From positions 1 through 64,000 of the forward strand of contig LJDB01000045.1 in assembly GCA_001983455.1 (NCBI GenBank): a stretch of DNA of 64,000 nucleotides, written 5' to 3'. Positions 17,363 through 25,274 of this stretch are shown piece by piece. Each line of letters opens with the position of its first letter. Position 1 is the stretch's first letter. This DNA comes from Candidatus Epulonipiscium fishelsonii (lineage in GTDB: Bacteria; Bacillota; Clostridia; Lachnospirales; Cellulosilyticaceae). The translations under genes were made by a program, and so were the position numbers. Under the pieces are notes generated by a model. It saw nothing but the letters and a program-made list of their open reading frames with translations, ran no database searches and was not told the origin of the DNA.

Positions 17363-18664
17363 ATGGACGGTAAAAAAATAATTAGCAAGTTAAAAAGATT
17401 AAATGAAATACAGTCAATGAAAGATGTAACTCAATTAACTCATACTCTTTTTCCAGGTAGCCACTGTCCTCTTATGGGAGCAGCACTTGTTGCAAAGGGA
17501 ATAAAAGATTGTATGATTATGGTTATTGGAACTGATGAATGTGCATATTACACCAAATCTCTTACACTAAATAAAGATTGGGGCGGAATTAAAGGACGTT
17601 GTGTATCTGTAATAGTGGATAATCATGATGTTACTTTTGGTAGCGATAAAACTACCGAGGTTGCATTTGATGAGATGTTTCATGAGTATCACCCCACATG
17701 TGTATTTTTAGTAACTACTTGTGTGATTGAAATTATTGGAGATGATATGGACGCTGTTGCCGAAAATTTAACTAATAAATATAATATCCCCGTCTTAGCT
17801 GTTCATACGGAGCATTTTAAATGCCAAGACCATATGCCTGGGGTTGAAAGAACTATGACTACTTGTATTAATATGATGGAACCACATGAAAAAGATGACA
17901 GTGTAAATATTTTGGGTCAAAGACTAGGGAGCTTCTACAACACTGAGTTATACCAAGTTTTAACCAACGCAAATATTGAGCTTGGATTAATGTTACCTTC
18001 CAATTGTACAGTAGAAGATATAAAAAAAGCTTCAAAAGCTAAAGTTAATGTTGTAGTTCATGAAACTGCGTTGCCTCTAGCTAAAAAAATGAAGCAACAA
18101 TTCGGGGTGCCATATGTTAGATTTGAAAGGTTTTCTTTTCCAAACAACATTATGAATTGCTACAAAACTTTATTTGACTACTTAGAAAAAAAAGTACCTT
18201 CAGAAGTTATGGAAAGATATGATGAGGTAACTGCTTTAATATATAACAATAAACAAAACTTAACAGATATAAGCTATATTTATGGAAATACATCTTTTGT
18301 AAATTTTGAAGTAAATTCCTTTATGGTAAGCCTAGGAATGAAACCATTACTAATACAAATTTCTAGGTTTGAAGAAAATGATGAAGTTTGGAAAAATCAT
18401 TTATTAGAGAAAGAAAATCCTTATGTAACTAAATCTGCTAATATTACTCCTTTGCAATACGTTTATGACGAGTTACAACCAAATTTATACCTAGGACACG
18501 AATACGCTACTAGGCTTAAAGCGAAAGGAATTGCAATGGTAGCTATAGATGGAGCAAATGATATGTTAGGGTTTGATGCCGCTGAAGGACTAGTAAAAGG
18601 CTTAGTGCACTCAGCTCAGCTATCCAAACAATACAGAGAGGAGAAAAGTCATGGGACTATGTAG
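17363..18664 (+). CDS. Nitrogenase component 1-like subunit with three conserved cysteines
   Basis: 433 residues, oxidoreductase/nitrogenase component 1 family (NifD/NifK, BchN/BchB, CfbD relatives). Three cysteines sit where P-cluster ligands are expected: C35 in SHCPLMGA, C60 in GTDECAYY and C120 in TTCVIEIIGDDMD. Spacings of 25 and 60 residues closely match those of the three cluster ligands in BchN. The region corresponding to the FeMo-cofactor histidine of NifD reads VAIDGANDMLGFDAAEG, with no histidine, so it is not a dinitrogen reductase. Extra cysteines C50, C80 and C113 lie nearby. AAGGAG precedes the ATG. It overlaps the next gene by 14 bases. Substrate unknown. Confidence 0.92.
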   Translation: MDGKKIISKLKRLNEIQSMKDVTQLTHTLFPGSHCPLMGAALVAKGIKDCMIMVIGTDECAYYTKSLTLNKDWGGIKGRCVSVIVDNHDVTFGSDKTTEVAFDEMFHEYHPTCVFLVTTCVIEIIGDDMDAVAENLTNKYNIPVLAVHTEHFKCQDHMPGVERTMTTCINMMEPHEKDDSVNILGQRLGSFYNTELYQVLTNANIELGLMLPSNCTVEDIKKASKAKVNVVVHETALPLAKKMKQQFGVPYVRFERFSFPNNIMNCYKTLFDYLEKKVPSEVMERYDEVTALIYNNKQNLTDISYIYGNTSFVNFEVNSFMVSLGMKPLLIQISRFEENDEVWKNHLLEKENPYVTKSANITPLQYVYDELQPNLYLGHEYATRLKAKGIAMVAIDGANDMLGFDAAEGLVKGLVHSAQLSKQYREEKSHGTM

Positions 18665-19874
18665 ATACTTGCCAACACCTTCTGATAGAATGGGGCTACT
18701 TTGGACATTGTTAACTGTAAAAGAAAGTATAATCCTAGAGTATGGTCCAGCAGGAACCACTCATTATAGTATGGGTTTTTTAGGAAAACTTGGAGTTGAT
18801 CATGAAGAACAAATTTTTACTACACATATGAGTGAAGAAGATGTAATTATGGGGGATGTTTCTCGTCTTGAAAATTCTATCATTGAACTAGACGAAAGTT
18901 ATTCACCAAAAGTTATATTCGTCGTAGCATCTTCCACTTCAGAAGTAATCGGGACCGATATTAAAGGAGTTTGCAGATATATGCAACCTGAAGTAGAAGC
19001 AAAACTTATCGCTTGTAATATAGGAGGCTTTAGAGGTGATTATAGTGTAGGGATAGCTTATGCTTATAATTTGCTTGCTAGGGAACTTGTAAATTCCACT
19101 GAAGATAAATTAGATACTTATAATATTGTTGGACTATCAGTAGGCAACTATAGAGCTACTGCTGATTATCAAGAAATTATTCGTCTTTTAAAACAAACAT
19201 ATAATATGAATATTGGAACAGCTTTATGCTGTGAAACAAATATAACTCAAATCCAAAACTTGGCAACTGCTAAATTAAACCTAGTCGTAAGCTGCGAAGG
19301 TTTAGATTGTGCAAAATATATGGAAGAAAAGTTTGGCATTCCCTATGTTTATGGTATGCCTTATGGATATAGTGGAACAAAAAATTGGTTAACTCAAATA
19401 GGTGAAGCTTTAGAAATAAAACCTAACCCTATTATAATGAAAGAACTGGGCCAAAAAATCAGAGAAACTATGCACTATCAAATGTATAAGCGTATGTTAA
19501 AGAAACCTATGCAAGTAGCTATTGTTGCTGATTATGATAGGCTCGTTGGATTATCAGAATTTATGCAAAGCTTAGGAGCTATTGTAACCAATAAAATTTG
19601 TCTACATACATTGCAAGCTGCACAAAATCCTTCTCCCGATATTAAGTATTTGAAGCACGAGGGAGATAAAATAAGAATTTTAGAAAGTTTAAAAAATACT
19701 TTTTTACTAGGAGATGAGGTTTCCACTATGTTAGTAAACAATTCTAACACTTCTATGTGTGTAAACTCTCCCACTGTTAATAAAAGTCAAGTTGCTACAC
19801 ATATGCCTCTTATTGGTGCACGTGGAGCAGATATGATAAGAGAATTTTATGATGAATATATAAGAACTTTATAG
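18651..19874 (+). CDS. Nitrogenase component 1-like partner subunit, cysteine-depleted
   Basis: 407 residues, the second component-1-type subunit, expected to pair with the preceding one. C4 in GLCRYLPTPSDRMGL aligns with the first P-cluster cysteine. The second is replaced (EYGPAGTTHYS, where GC is usual) and the third reads SSTSEVIGTD instead of TC...GDD. So this chain can offer only one cysteine to an interface cluster, while its partner offers three. That resembles dark protochlorophyllide reductase, where one subunit gives three Cys and the other a single Asp. The start ATG lies inside the preceding gene, behind GAGGAG. The lipoprotein gene follows nine bases after. Confidence 0.9.
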   Translation: MGLCRYLPTPSDRMGLLWTLLTVKESIILEYGPAGTTHYSMGFLGKLGVDHEEQIFTTHMSEEDVIMGDVSRLENSIIELDESYSPKVIFVVASSTSEVIGTDIKGVCRYMQPEVEAKLIACNIGGFRGDYSVGIAYAYNLLARELVNSTEDKLDTYNIVGLSVGNYRATADYQEIIRLLKQTYNMNIGTALCCETNITQIQNLATAKLNLVVSCEGLDCAKYMEEKFGIPYVYGMPYGYSGTKNWLTQIGEALEIKPNPIIMKELGQKIRETMHYQMYKRMLKKPMQVAIVADYDRLVGLSEFMQSLGAIVTNKICLHTLQAAQNPSPDIKYLKHEGDKIRILESLKNTFLLGDEVSTMLVNNSNTSMCVNSPTVNKSQVATHMPLIGARGADMIREFYDEYIRTL

Positions 19875-19883
19875 GAGGATATA

Positions 19884-20966
19884 ATGAAAAAATTATTATC
19901 AACAGTTTTAACTGCTTCAATGATTGTAGGATTAATGACAGGGTGTAATGCAGAAAGTGCAACTGCAGAAACAGCTGTAGTTACTGCTTCAAAAAAGGAA
20001 GCACCACAAGAAACAACTATTAAGGAAGAAACTTCTGAGCCTAAAACCCAACAATTTGTTTTAAAGCATACAAACGATTTAGTAAATGCTGGGTATGCTG
20101 ATATTGTTTTAGATGAAGTACCTGATAGAATAGTATCAATGAGTTCTTACCCCACTTTGGCACTATATGAAATGGGATATAATGACGAAATGATTGCTAT
20201 TCCTACAACTTCAACAATACATTATCCTGATGATTTAAAAGCAGAATTTTTACCAGGAATTATGAATAGCACGTTTGATATAGAATATATTATTTCACTA
20301 GAGCCAGATATCGTAATTTTTCCTGCAACTTCACCTAATCATATTAAAACTTTAACCGATAGTGGAATACCAGTTTATGCTATAGGTATGAGTGATATGG
20401 AAAAGAAAATGAATACCTATGAATATATGAAGCATCAAACAGAACTTTTAGTTGAAGCATTTGGTATTGATGATGAGGCTAAAGCTGCTGGTGAATCAAT
20501 TAGCCAACGCTTTGCTACTTTGGAAAAAAGAATAGAGGAAGTTAAACCTCAGTTTGAAGGAAAAACTTATATTTCTATCACAATTGCTGACCCTACAAAT
20601 TATTATGCCTTAAGTGGAGCAATGGCTAATATGATGGGTATGTTAGGCTGGACAGATGCAATGGTGGACCCAAGCAAAGAACAATCGGATGCGGGTCATG
20701 GAATGACTGGTACAGTTAATCTTGAAACGTTAGCTGTAACTGAATCTGATAAAATTTTGTATGTTGCTTCAAGAACTAGTACATTAGAAGAAGCAAGCAA
20801 ACAGGTAAAAGCTGCTCAAGAAACCAACCCTACTGTTTGGAACGCAATTCCTGCTGTTAGTAGAGGAGATGAAATAGCTCTTACTTCAAGTTATATGGTA
20901 ACTTCAGGTATTCAAATTATTGAAACTTTTAATAATTTAATTGATATATTACTAGAAACAAACTAA
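19884..20966 (+). CDS. ABC transporter substrate-binding lipoprotein (BtuF/FepB type)
   Basis: 360 residues. A lipoprotein signal ends in the lipobox LMTGC, making C21 the lipidated residue. A low-complexity Thr/Glu/Lys linker (about 25-55) precedes the binding domain, which has the two-lobe layout of helical-backbone periplasmic binding proteins: VPDRIVSMSSYPTLALYEMG, LEPDIVIFPA, and a C-terminal lobe with GHGMTGTVNLETLA. It should capture the ligand outside the membrane and deliver it to the neighbouring permease. GGAGGA precedes the ATG. It is the last gene of the operon, before a terminator. Confidence 0.92.
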   Translation: MKKLLSTVLTASMIVGLMTGCNAESATAETAVVTASKKEAPQETTIKEETSEPKTQQFVLKHTNDLVNAGYADIVLDEVPDRIVSMSSYPTLALYEMGYNDEMIAIPTTSTIHYPDDLKAEFLPGIMNSTFDIEYIISLEPDIVIFPATSPNHIKTLTDSGIPVYAIGMSDMEKKMNTYEYMKHQTELLVEAFGIDDEAKAAGESISQRFATLEKRIEEVKPQFEGKTYISITIADPTNYYALSGAMANMMGMLGWTDAMVDPSKEQSDAGHGMTGTVNLETLAVTESDKILYVASRTSTLEEASKQVKAAQETNPTVWNAIPAVSRGDEIALTSSYMVTSGIQIIETFNNLIDILLETN

Positions 20967-20980
20967 GAGAACTAATGTAT

Positions 20981-21009
20981 AAACTCTCTTCTATGCTTGA
21001 AGGGAGTTT
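20981..21009 (+). terminator. Terminator of the NifH-like operon
   Basis: AAACTCTCTT and AAGGGAGTTT pair over ten bases (one G-U) around a nine-base loop, followed by an AT-rich stretch. It also faces the converging OsmC gene. Confidence 0.65.
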
Positions 21010-21025
21010 ATAATAATATTTAGAT

Positions 21026-21466
21026 TTATTCAATAACGATACCAGTGCATTTCATTGGAACACCATTTGCAAGAGAATCACCAACTGGACAATGTTGTTC
21101 AACAAAAACTGCGAATTTTTCTACTTCTTCTCTTGGTGAATTAGTTTTAAAATGCATCTTATAGCGTATTTCTAGAAACCCTTTTCTTATTGGAGCTATA
21201 TCTCTAAGACCATCATAATCTATATCACCTTCTATTTCTACATAAAAATCATCTAATTTTATTCCTTGGCTTTCTGCAAATGTAAATGCAACAATTGTTT
21301 GACAAGCACCTAATGCACATAGTAAGTGTTCTGTTGGAGTCGCTGATTCATCTGTTCCACCCGCTGCTTTAGGTTCATCCATCATAATAGTAAACTTTCG
21401 AGCTTTTGTTTCCACTACCATTCCATGTGGCATTTTCTTTGCAGTAGCTTTAGTTACAGTTTTCAT
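21026..21466 (-). CDS. OsmC/Ohr-family protein
   Basis: 146 residues. OsmC-fold proteins reduce organic hydroperoxides using two cysteines. Both candidates are present: one in CALGACQTIVAF (about residues 48-59) and one in VEQHCPVGDSL near the C-terminus. The pair spacing suits an OsmC/YhfA-like subgroup more than classical Ohr. GGAGG lies 11 bases before the ATG at 21466. A decayed copy of its 3' end lies at 14480-14627, across the NifH-like operon. It is divergent from metK. Its precise substrate is unknown. Confidence 0.87.
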   Translation of the reverse strand: MKTVTKATAKKMPHGMVVETKARKFTIMMDEPKAAGGTDESATPTEHLLCALGACQTIVAFTFAESQGIKLDDFYVEIEGDIDYDGLRDIAPIRKGFLEIRYKMHFKTNSPREEVEKFAVFVEQHCPVGDSLANGVPMKCTGIVIE

Positions 21467-21533
21467 ATTTAAAACCTCCTTATAATGCTATCTTACTTTT
21501 ATAGAGTACCCGAGCAAATAAACATTTATTCTT

Positions 21534-21578
21534 GCACCACTAAGTAAACAATATTCACCAAGTAAGAATTAGTGGTAC
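21534..21578 (+). other. Inverted repeat in the metK leader / OsmC upstream region
   Basis: GCACCACTAA (21534-21543) and TTAGTGGTAC (21569-21578) pair over ten positions with one mismatch, around a 25-base loop, about 90 bases before metK. It does not match a SAM-I or SMK-box motif that I can recognise. It could be a protein operator shared by the divergent genes or an RNA structure. Confidence 0.45.
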
Positions 21579-21669
21579 AAACTTTAGCTTTTAGGAATAG
21601 ACCATGAAGTCTTAGCTAATAATATTAACGAATACAACAATAATTTAATTTTATGTGGAGGAATTTTTT

Positions 21670-22842
21670 ATGAAAAGACTTTTTACTTCAGAATCAGTAA
21701 CCGAAGGACATCCAGACAAAATGGCAGATCAAATTTCAGATGCCGTTTTGGATGCAATTTATGAAAAAGATCCAATGGCACGAGTAGCATGCGAAACAGC
21801 CATTACCACTGGATTGGTGGTAGTAATGGGTGAAATCACTACTAGTTGTTATGTGGATATAAACAAAATAGCAAGAGAAACAATTAATCAGATTGGATAT
21901 AATAATCCAGAGTATGGTTTTGATGGAAATACTTGCGGAGTAATGGTTGCTTTAGACGAGCAATCTCCAGATATTGCTCAAGGAGTTAACAAATCTCTAG
22001 AAACAAGACAAAGTGATGTTGAAGATGATCATGGAGCTGGTGACCAGGGAATGATGTTTGGATTTGCTTGTAATGAAACTGAAGAATTTATGCCAATGCC
22101 TATAGCACTTTCTCATAGAATAACAAATCGTTTATCAGAAGTAAGAAAAAATGGCATAATATCATATTTAAGGCCAGATGGAAAAGCTCAAGTTACAGTT
22201 GAATACAAAAATGATGTTCCTATCAGAATTGAAGCTGTTGTTGTTTCAACCCAACACGCTGCTGATGTTACTCACGAACAAATTTGTAAAGATATTATGG
22301 AACATGTAATCAAGGCAGTTATTCCATCAAATTTAATTGATGAAAATACTAAATACTATATTAATCCAACAGGACGATTTGTAATTGGAGGCCCCGTTGG
22401 AGATGCAGGACTTACAGGAAGAAAAATTATTGTTGACACATATGGAGGATATGCAAGTCATGGAGGCGGTGCATTCTCTGGAAAAGACCCAACAAAAGTG
22501 GACCGCTCTGGAGCATATGCTGCAAGATATGTTGCTAAAAATATAGTAGCAGCAGGGCTTGCTACAAAATGTGAAATTGAGCTTGCATATGCGATTGGTG
22601 TTGCAAGACCAGTTTCAGTTTTAGTAGACACATATGGCACAGGTAAGGTAAGTAATGAAAAATTAGTTGAAATAATAAATAAAGTATTTGACTTAAGACC
22701 ATCAGGTATAATCAAGATGCTTGACTTAAGACGTCCAATTTATAGGCAAACTGCAGCATATGGACACTTTGGAAGAAATGATATACAAGTTCCTTGGGAA
22801 AAAACTGATAAAGTTGATGAATTAAAAGCTTATTTTGCATAA
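21670..22842 (+). CDS. metK: S-adenosylmethionine synthetase
   Basis: 390 residues. It makes SAM from methionine and ATP (EC 2.5.1.6) in the cytoplasm. Signatures: [20 protein letters not shown] at the N-terminus, [12 protein letters not shown] (the methionine/ATP loop), and [19 protein letters not shown] near the C-terminal third. Length is standard. An in-frame GTG lies at 21655, but ATG 21670 is correctly spaced from GGAGGA, so I start there. A perfect hairpin follows the stop codon. Confidence 0.97.
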   Translation: MKRLFTSESVTEGHPDKMADQISDAVLDAIYEKDPMARVACETAITTGLVVVMGEITTSCYVDINKIARETINQIGYNNPEYGFDGNTCGVMVALDEQSPDIAQGVNKSLETRQSDVEDDHGAGDQGMMFGFACNETEEFMPMPIALSHRITNRLSEVRKNGIISYLRPDGKAQVTVEYKNDVPIRIEAVVVSTQHAADVTHEQICKDIMEHVIKAVIPSNLIDENTKYYINPTGRFVIGGPVGDAGLTGRKIIVDTYGGYASHGGGAFSGKDPTKVDRSGAYAARYVAKNIVAAGLATKCEIELAYAIGVARPVSVLVDTYGTGKVSNEKLVEIINKVFDLRPSGIIKMLDLRRPIYRQTAAYGHFGRNDIQVPWEKTDKVDELKAYFA

Positions 22843-22843
22843 A

Positions 22844-22870
22844 ATATAGGAGCACAGTGTGCTCCTATAT
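22844..22870 (+). terminator. Hairpin after metK
   Basis: ATATAGGAGCAC, loop AGT, GTGCTCCTATAT: a perfect 12-base stem directly after the metK stop codon. The trailing T run is weak. Confidence 0.75.
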
Positions 22871-23036
22871 TCGTTAATACACTTAAGTATTAAAATATTT
22901 TTTATTAAAATACTTGATAAATTTTTGAATTTATTGTATATTTATTAGGGAAAGTATAATTAGATTTATTATATATTTTTATTTTTCGATACATATTAAA
23001 TATAACAATTGCAAAACAAACTTTAAGGAGATCATC

Positions 23037-24695
23037 ATGAATAAAAAACTAAAAAAAAGTGTTGCACTAATATTAGGCATGACAATTACATCCACATCTA
23101 TGCCAACTTATGCATCAGGATTTTTAAATATAGTTATAAACGCTGAACCAGATGAAAACGAAATGGATGAACCAGAGGCCAGTTATTCTGTTGTTGAACC
23201 AGAATCTGATAAGCCTGAACAATCTGTTGTTCAACCAGAACCTGAAAAACCTGAACAATCTATTGTTGAGTCAAAGCCAGAGCCTGAGTTGTCTACACCA
23301 GAAACTAGTACACAAATAAATTTATCAACATTTGGCAAGACTAAAATCCAGCAAATAACTGAGAGTAATATGGATATGTTAAACGATGAATTAACAAGTA
23401 TATCAAGATATGCATTTGTGCCAAAACGCACTATATTTGAACAAAATGATATTTTATATGTAGTTGACGTATCCAGCATAAATAAAACAATCCCCATTAC
23501 AGATTTAGAAACAAACTATACATATCAAATAGATAACTGGATAGATACAACAGTAATTATTGAAGGATTTAATATACATACCTTAGATAAAGTTTCGTCT
23601 AAGAAAATACCACTGGATTTACCTATATTTGCTGGCTTTCATGCTAGTGAAGATTTTTATTTTATGCTTTCTGGCCAAACTCAAGAAAAAAAACTGACAA
23701 TTACAAGTGGACTAAGAGAAGAAACTTGGGAAGAAGATTTACATTTAGAAGTAATTAGAGTTGATAAATACGATAAAAACTTCAATCATCATGGAACAAC
23801 TTCCATTAATTCAGCAGATTTATTTACCGTAAGCCCGTTTGAGTCTGGAAATGTCGCTATGACTTCAAACGACAATAAATTAATAATTCATACTTCAAGA
23901 GAGATGCTTGCCAACGAGTCTGATGGAAGAAATCATCAGGCACAACTTACTATCGACATTGACATTGATACTATGCAACATCTAAATCCTTTGGAAAGCT
24001 GGAACCAATCAAATTATGTAAGCCATTCATTTAATCAGTTTGCTAAATATGATGGTGACCAACCTATTTTATTGGATTTAGGAGATGCTTATCCAAGAGC
24101 ACTACTTATTACAAAATATGGAGTAGAAGATATTCCTGAATTTTGGAAAGATGAAACAATTAATATATTTGAAATTTCAGGAAATGTTGGGGCAAATCAG
24201 ACAGGACTGACTGTTGGTGGATTTGAAATTTCGGACAACAATTATTTAACTGCAATTAATTCAATTAATTATGACTTAGCTACAGGATTTACTAGCTATG
24301 AAATTGAAGGACTAACGGAAGAGGAACGTGACATTATCATATTCATCACTAACAAAGACAGTGGAGAAACTCAGGAATTGAAGCTTACAAACTATGAAAA
24401 TACAAATAGCCTTGGAGGTACACCAAAACTTGTTCCTCTTGGTAATAATCAATTCATGGTGTTGTGGAATGAATTTACAGGATGTAGCTACGAGAAAAAT
24501 ATATTTGGACAATTTGATATAACCTCAGAGAAACAACATTTGAAATATATTGTCATTGATGAAAATGGTAAAAGATTAAGCAAAATAAAAACATTTGTTG
24601 CAGGCAATTTATCTCAATATGTTCAGCCTATTAAAATAGACGATAAAGTTGTATGGGTGGCAGCTGAAAACTACTATTCAATTTCATTAAATTAA
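23037..24695 (+). CDS. Secreted protein with Pro/Glu repeat linker, function unknown
   Basis: 552 residues. A clear Sec signal peptide (basic MNKKLKKS, hydrophobic core, probable cleavage after TYA near residue 26). Residues about 40-95 are a Pro/Glu/Ser-rich linker built from three roughly 12-residue repeats (VVEPESDKPEQS, VVQPEPEKPEQS, then a degenerate copy), encoded by a 36-base DNA period starting at 23190. The remaining 450 residues look all-beta, with many aromatic and acidic residues, and match no family I know; a propeller-like fold is possible. The linker suggests a cell-wall-spanning or surface-displayed domain. AAGGAG precedes the ATG. It is monocistronic. Confidence 0.8.
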   Translation: MNKKLKKSVALILGMTITSTSMPTYASGFLNIVINAEPDENEMDEPEASYSVVEPESDKPEQSVVQPEPEKPEQSIVESKPEPELSTPETSTQINLSTFGKTKIQQITESNMDMLNDELTSISRYAFVPKRTIFEQNDILYVVDVSSINKTIPITDLETNYTYQIDNWIDTTVIIEGFNIHTLDKVSSKKIPLDLPIFAGFHASEDFYFMLSGQTQEKKLTITSGLREETWEEDLHLEVIRVDKYDKNFNHHGTTSINSADLFTVSPFESGNVAMTSNDNKLIIHTSREMLANESDGRNHQAQLTIDIDIDTMQHLNPLESWNQSNYVSHSFNQFAKYDGDQPILLDLGDAYPRALLITKYGVEDIPEFWKDETINIFEISGNVGANQTGLTVGGFEISDNNYLTAINSINYDLATGFTSYEIEGLTEEERDIIIFITNKDSGETQELKLTNYENTNSLGGTPKLVPLGNNQFMVLWNEFTGCSYEKNIFGQFDITSEKQHLKYIVIDENGKRLSKIKTFVAGNLSQYVQPIKIDDKVVWVAAENYYSISLN

Positions 24696-24701
24696 CCTAA
24701 C

Positions 24702-24741
24702 ATAAAGAGAATTTATCTATTCCTAGTTAAAGTCTCTTTAT
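24702..24741 (+). terminator. Hairpin after the secreted repeat protein
   Basis: ATAAAGAGA and TCTCTTTAT pair perfectly around a 22-base loop, starting seven bases past the stop codon, with AT-rich sequence following. Confidence 0.5.
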
Positions 24742-24806
24742 AAATTATAATTTCAAATTAATTTTAATCTAAAAAATTTAACTATAGACATTACAGTTGC
24801 AATATA

Positions 24807-24831
24807 TATAGAACGGGAAGTTCGTTCTATA
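24807..24831. other. Inverted repeat upstream of the basic protein gene
   Basis: TATAGAACG and CGTTCTATA form a perfect nine-base stem with a seven-base loop, 65 bases before the next start codon. It could be an operator or an mRNA 5' structure. Confidence 0.5.
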
Positions 24832-24895
24832 AGAATAATTAACTAAATAATAAAATACACTAAGTATAAATAACAAGAAAAGATGGAGGAAATTT

Positions 24896-25234
24896 ATGTC
24901 AGTAATCAGAAAAATGAACCAATTTAAAAAAAGGTCTGCTAGAAAAAGAAAGGGTGCTAAAAAACGTAATCCTCGAAAAATAGCAGAAATTAAAAGAAGA
25001 ACAAAATGGAGAAGAAAAAGATTTCTAAAAAAAATGCAAAAATCTACTGAAAAAAGTAATCCCTCAAAAAAAAAGCCTGTAAAAGAAAAAATTAAAAAAA
25101 TGTTAAAAAAAATAACCAAAGTTGCTCCTAAAAAACCTGCAGAAAATAACCCAATATTGTCTGGGACACAACATATCCAATTTACCGAAAATATACATCC
25201 TGCAGAAGACATACAAACTATACAAAATACATAA
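24896..25234 (+). CDS. Highly basic small protein, H1-like composition
   Basis: 112 residues. Of the first 80, 38 are Lys or Arg, in runs such as KKRSARKRKGAKKRN and KRRTKWRRKRF, interspersed with Pro and Ala. The last 30 residues are neutral to acidic (TENIHPAEDIQTIQ). There is no signal peptide or transmembrane helix. The composition resembles histone-H1-like or other nucleic-acid-binding proteins, so binding DNA or RNA is a reasonable inference, but no named family is recognised. GGAGG with good spacing precedes the ATG and a strong terminator follows, which supports it as a real gene rather than a chance A-rich frame. Confidence 0.7.
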   Translation: MSVIRKMNQFKKRSARKRKGAKKRNPRKIAEIKRRTKWRRKRFLKKMQKSTEKSNPSKKKPVKEKIKKMLKKITKVAPKKPAENNPILSGTQHIQFTENIHPAEDIQTIQNT

Positions 25235-25241
25235 AATTCAT

Positions 25242-25270
25242 AAAAGAGCGAACACATAGTTCGCTCTTTT
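25242..25270. terminator. Bidirectional terminator between the basic protein gene and ilvD
   Basis: AAAAGAGCGAAC, loop ACATA, GTTCGCTCTTTT: a perfect 12-base stem with A and T tracts on either side, placed between converging stop codons. Confidence 0.9.
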
Positions 25271-25274
25271 ATTT

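Noticed and set aside
14790-19874. Annotation as a nitrogen-fixing nitrogenase
   Set aside because: There is no nifB, nifE or nifN, the cofactor His region is not conserved, one subunit has lost two of three cluster cysteines, and an importer is embedded in the operon.
24778-25257. 159-codon minus-strand frame over the basic protein gene
   Set aside because: It is the antisense of Lys/Arg-rich codons (giving Phe/Leu runs), crosses both a palindrome and a terminator, and has no ribosome site.
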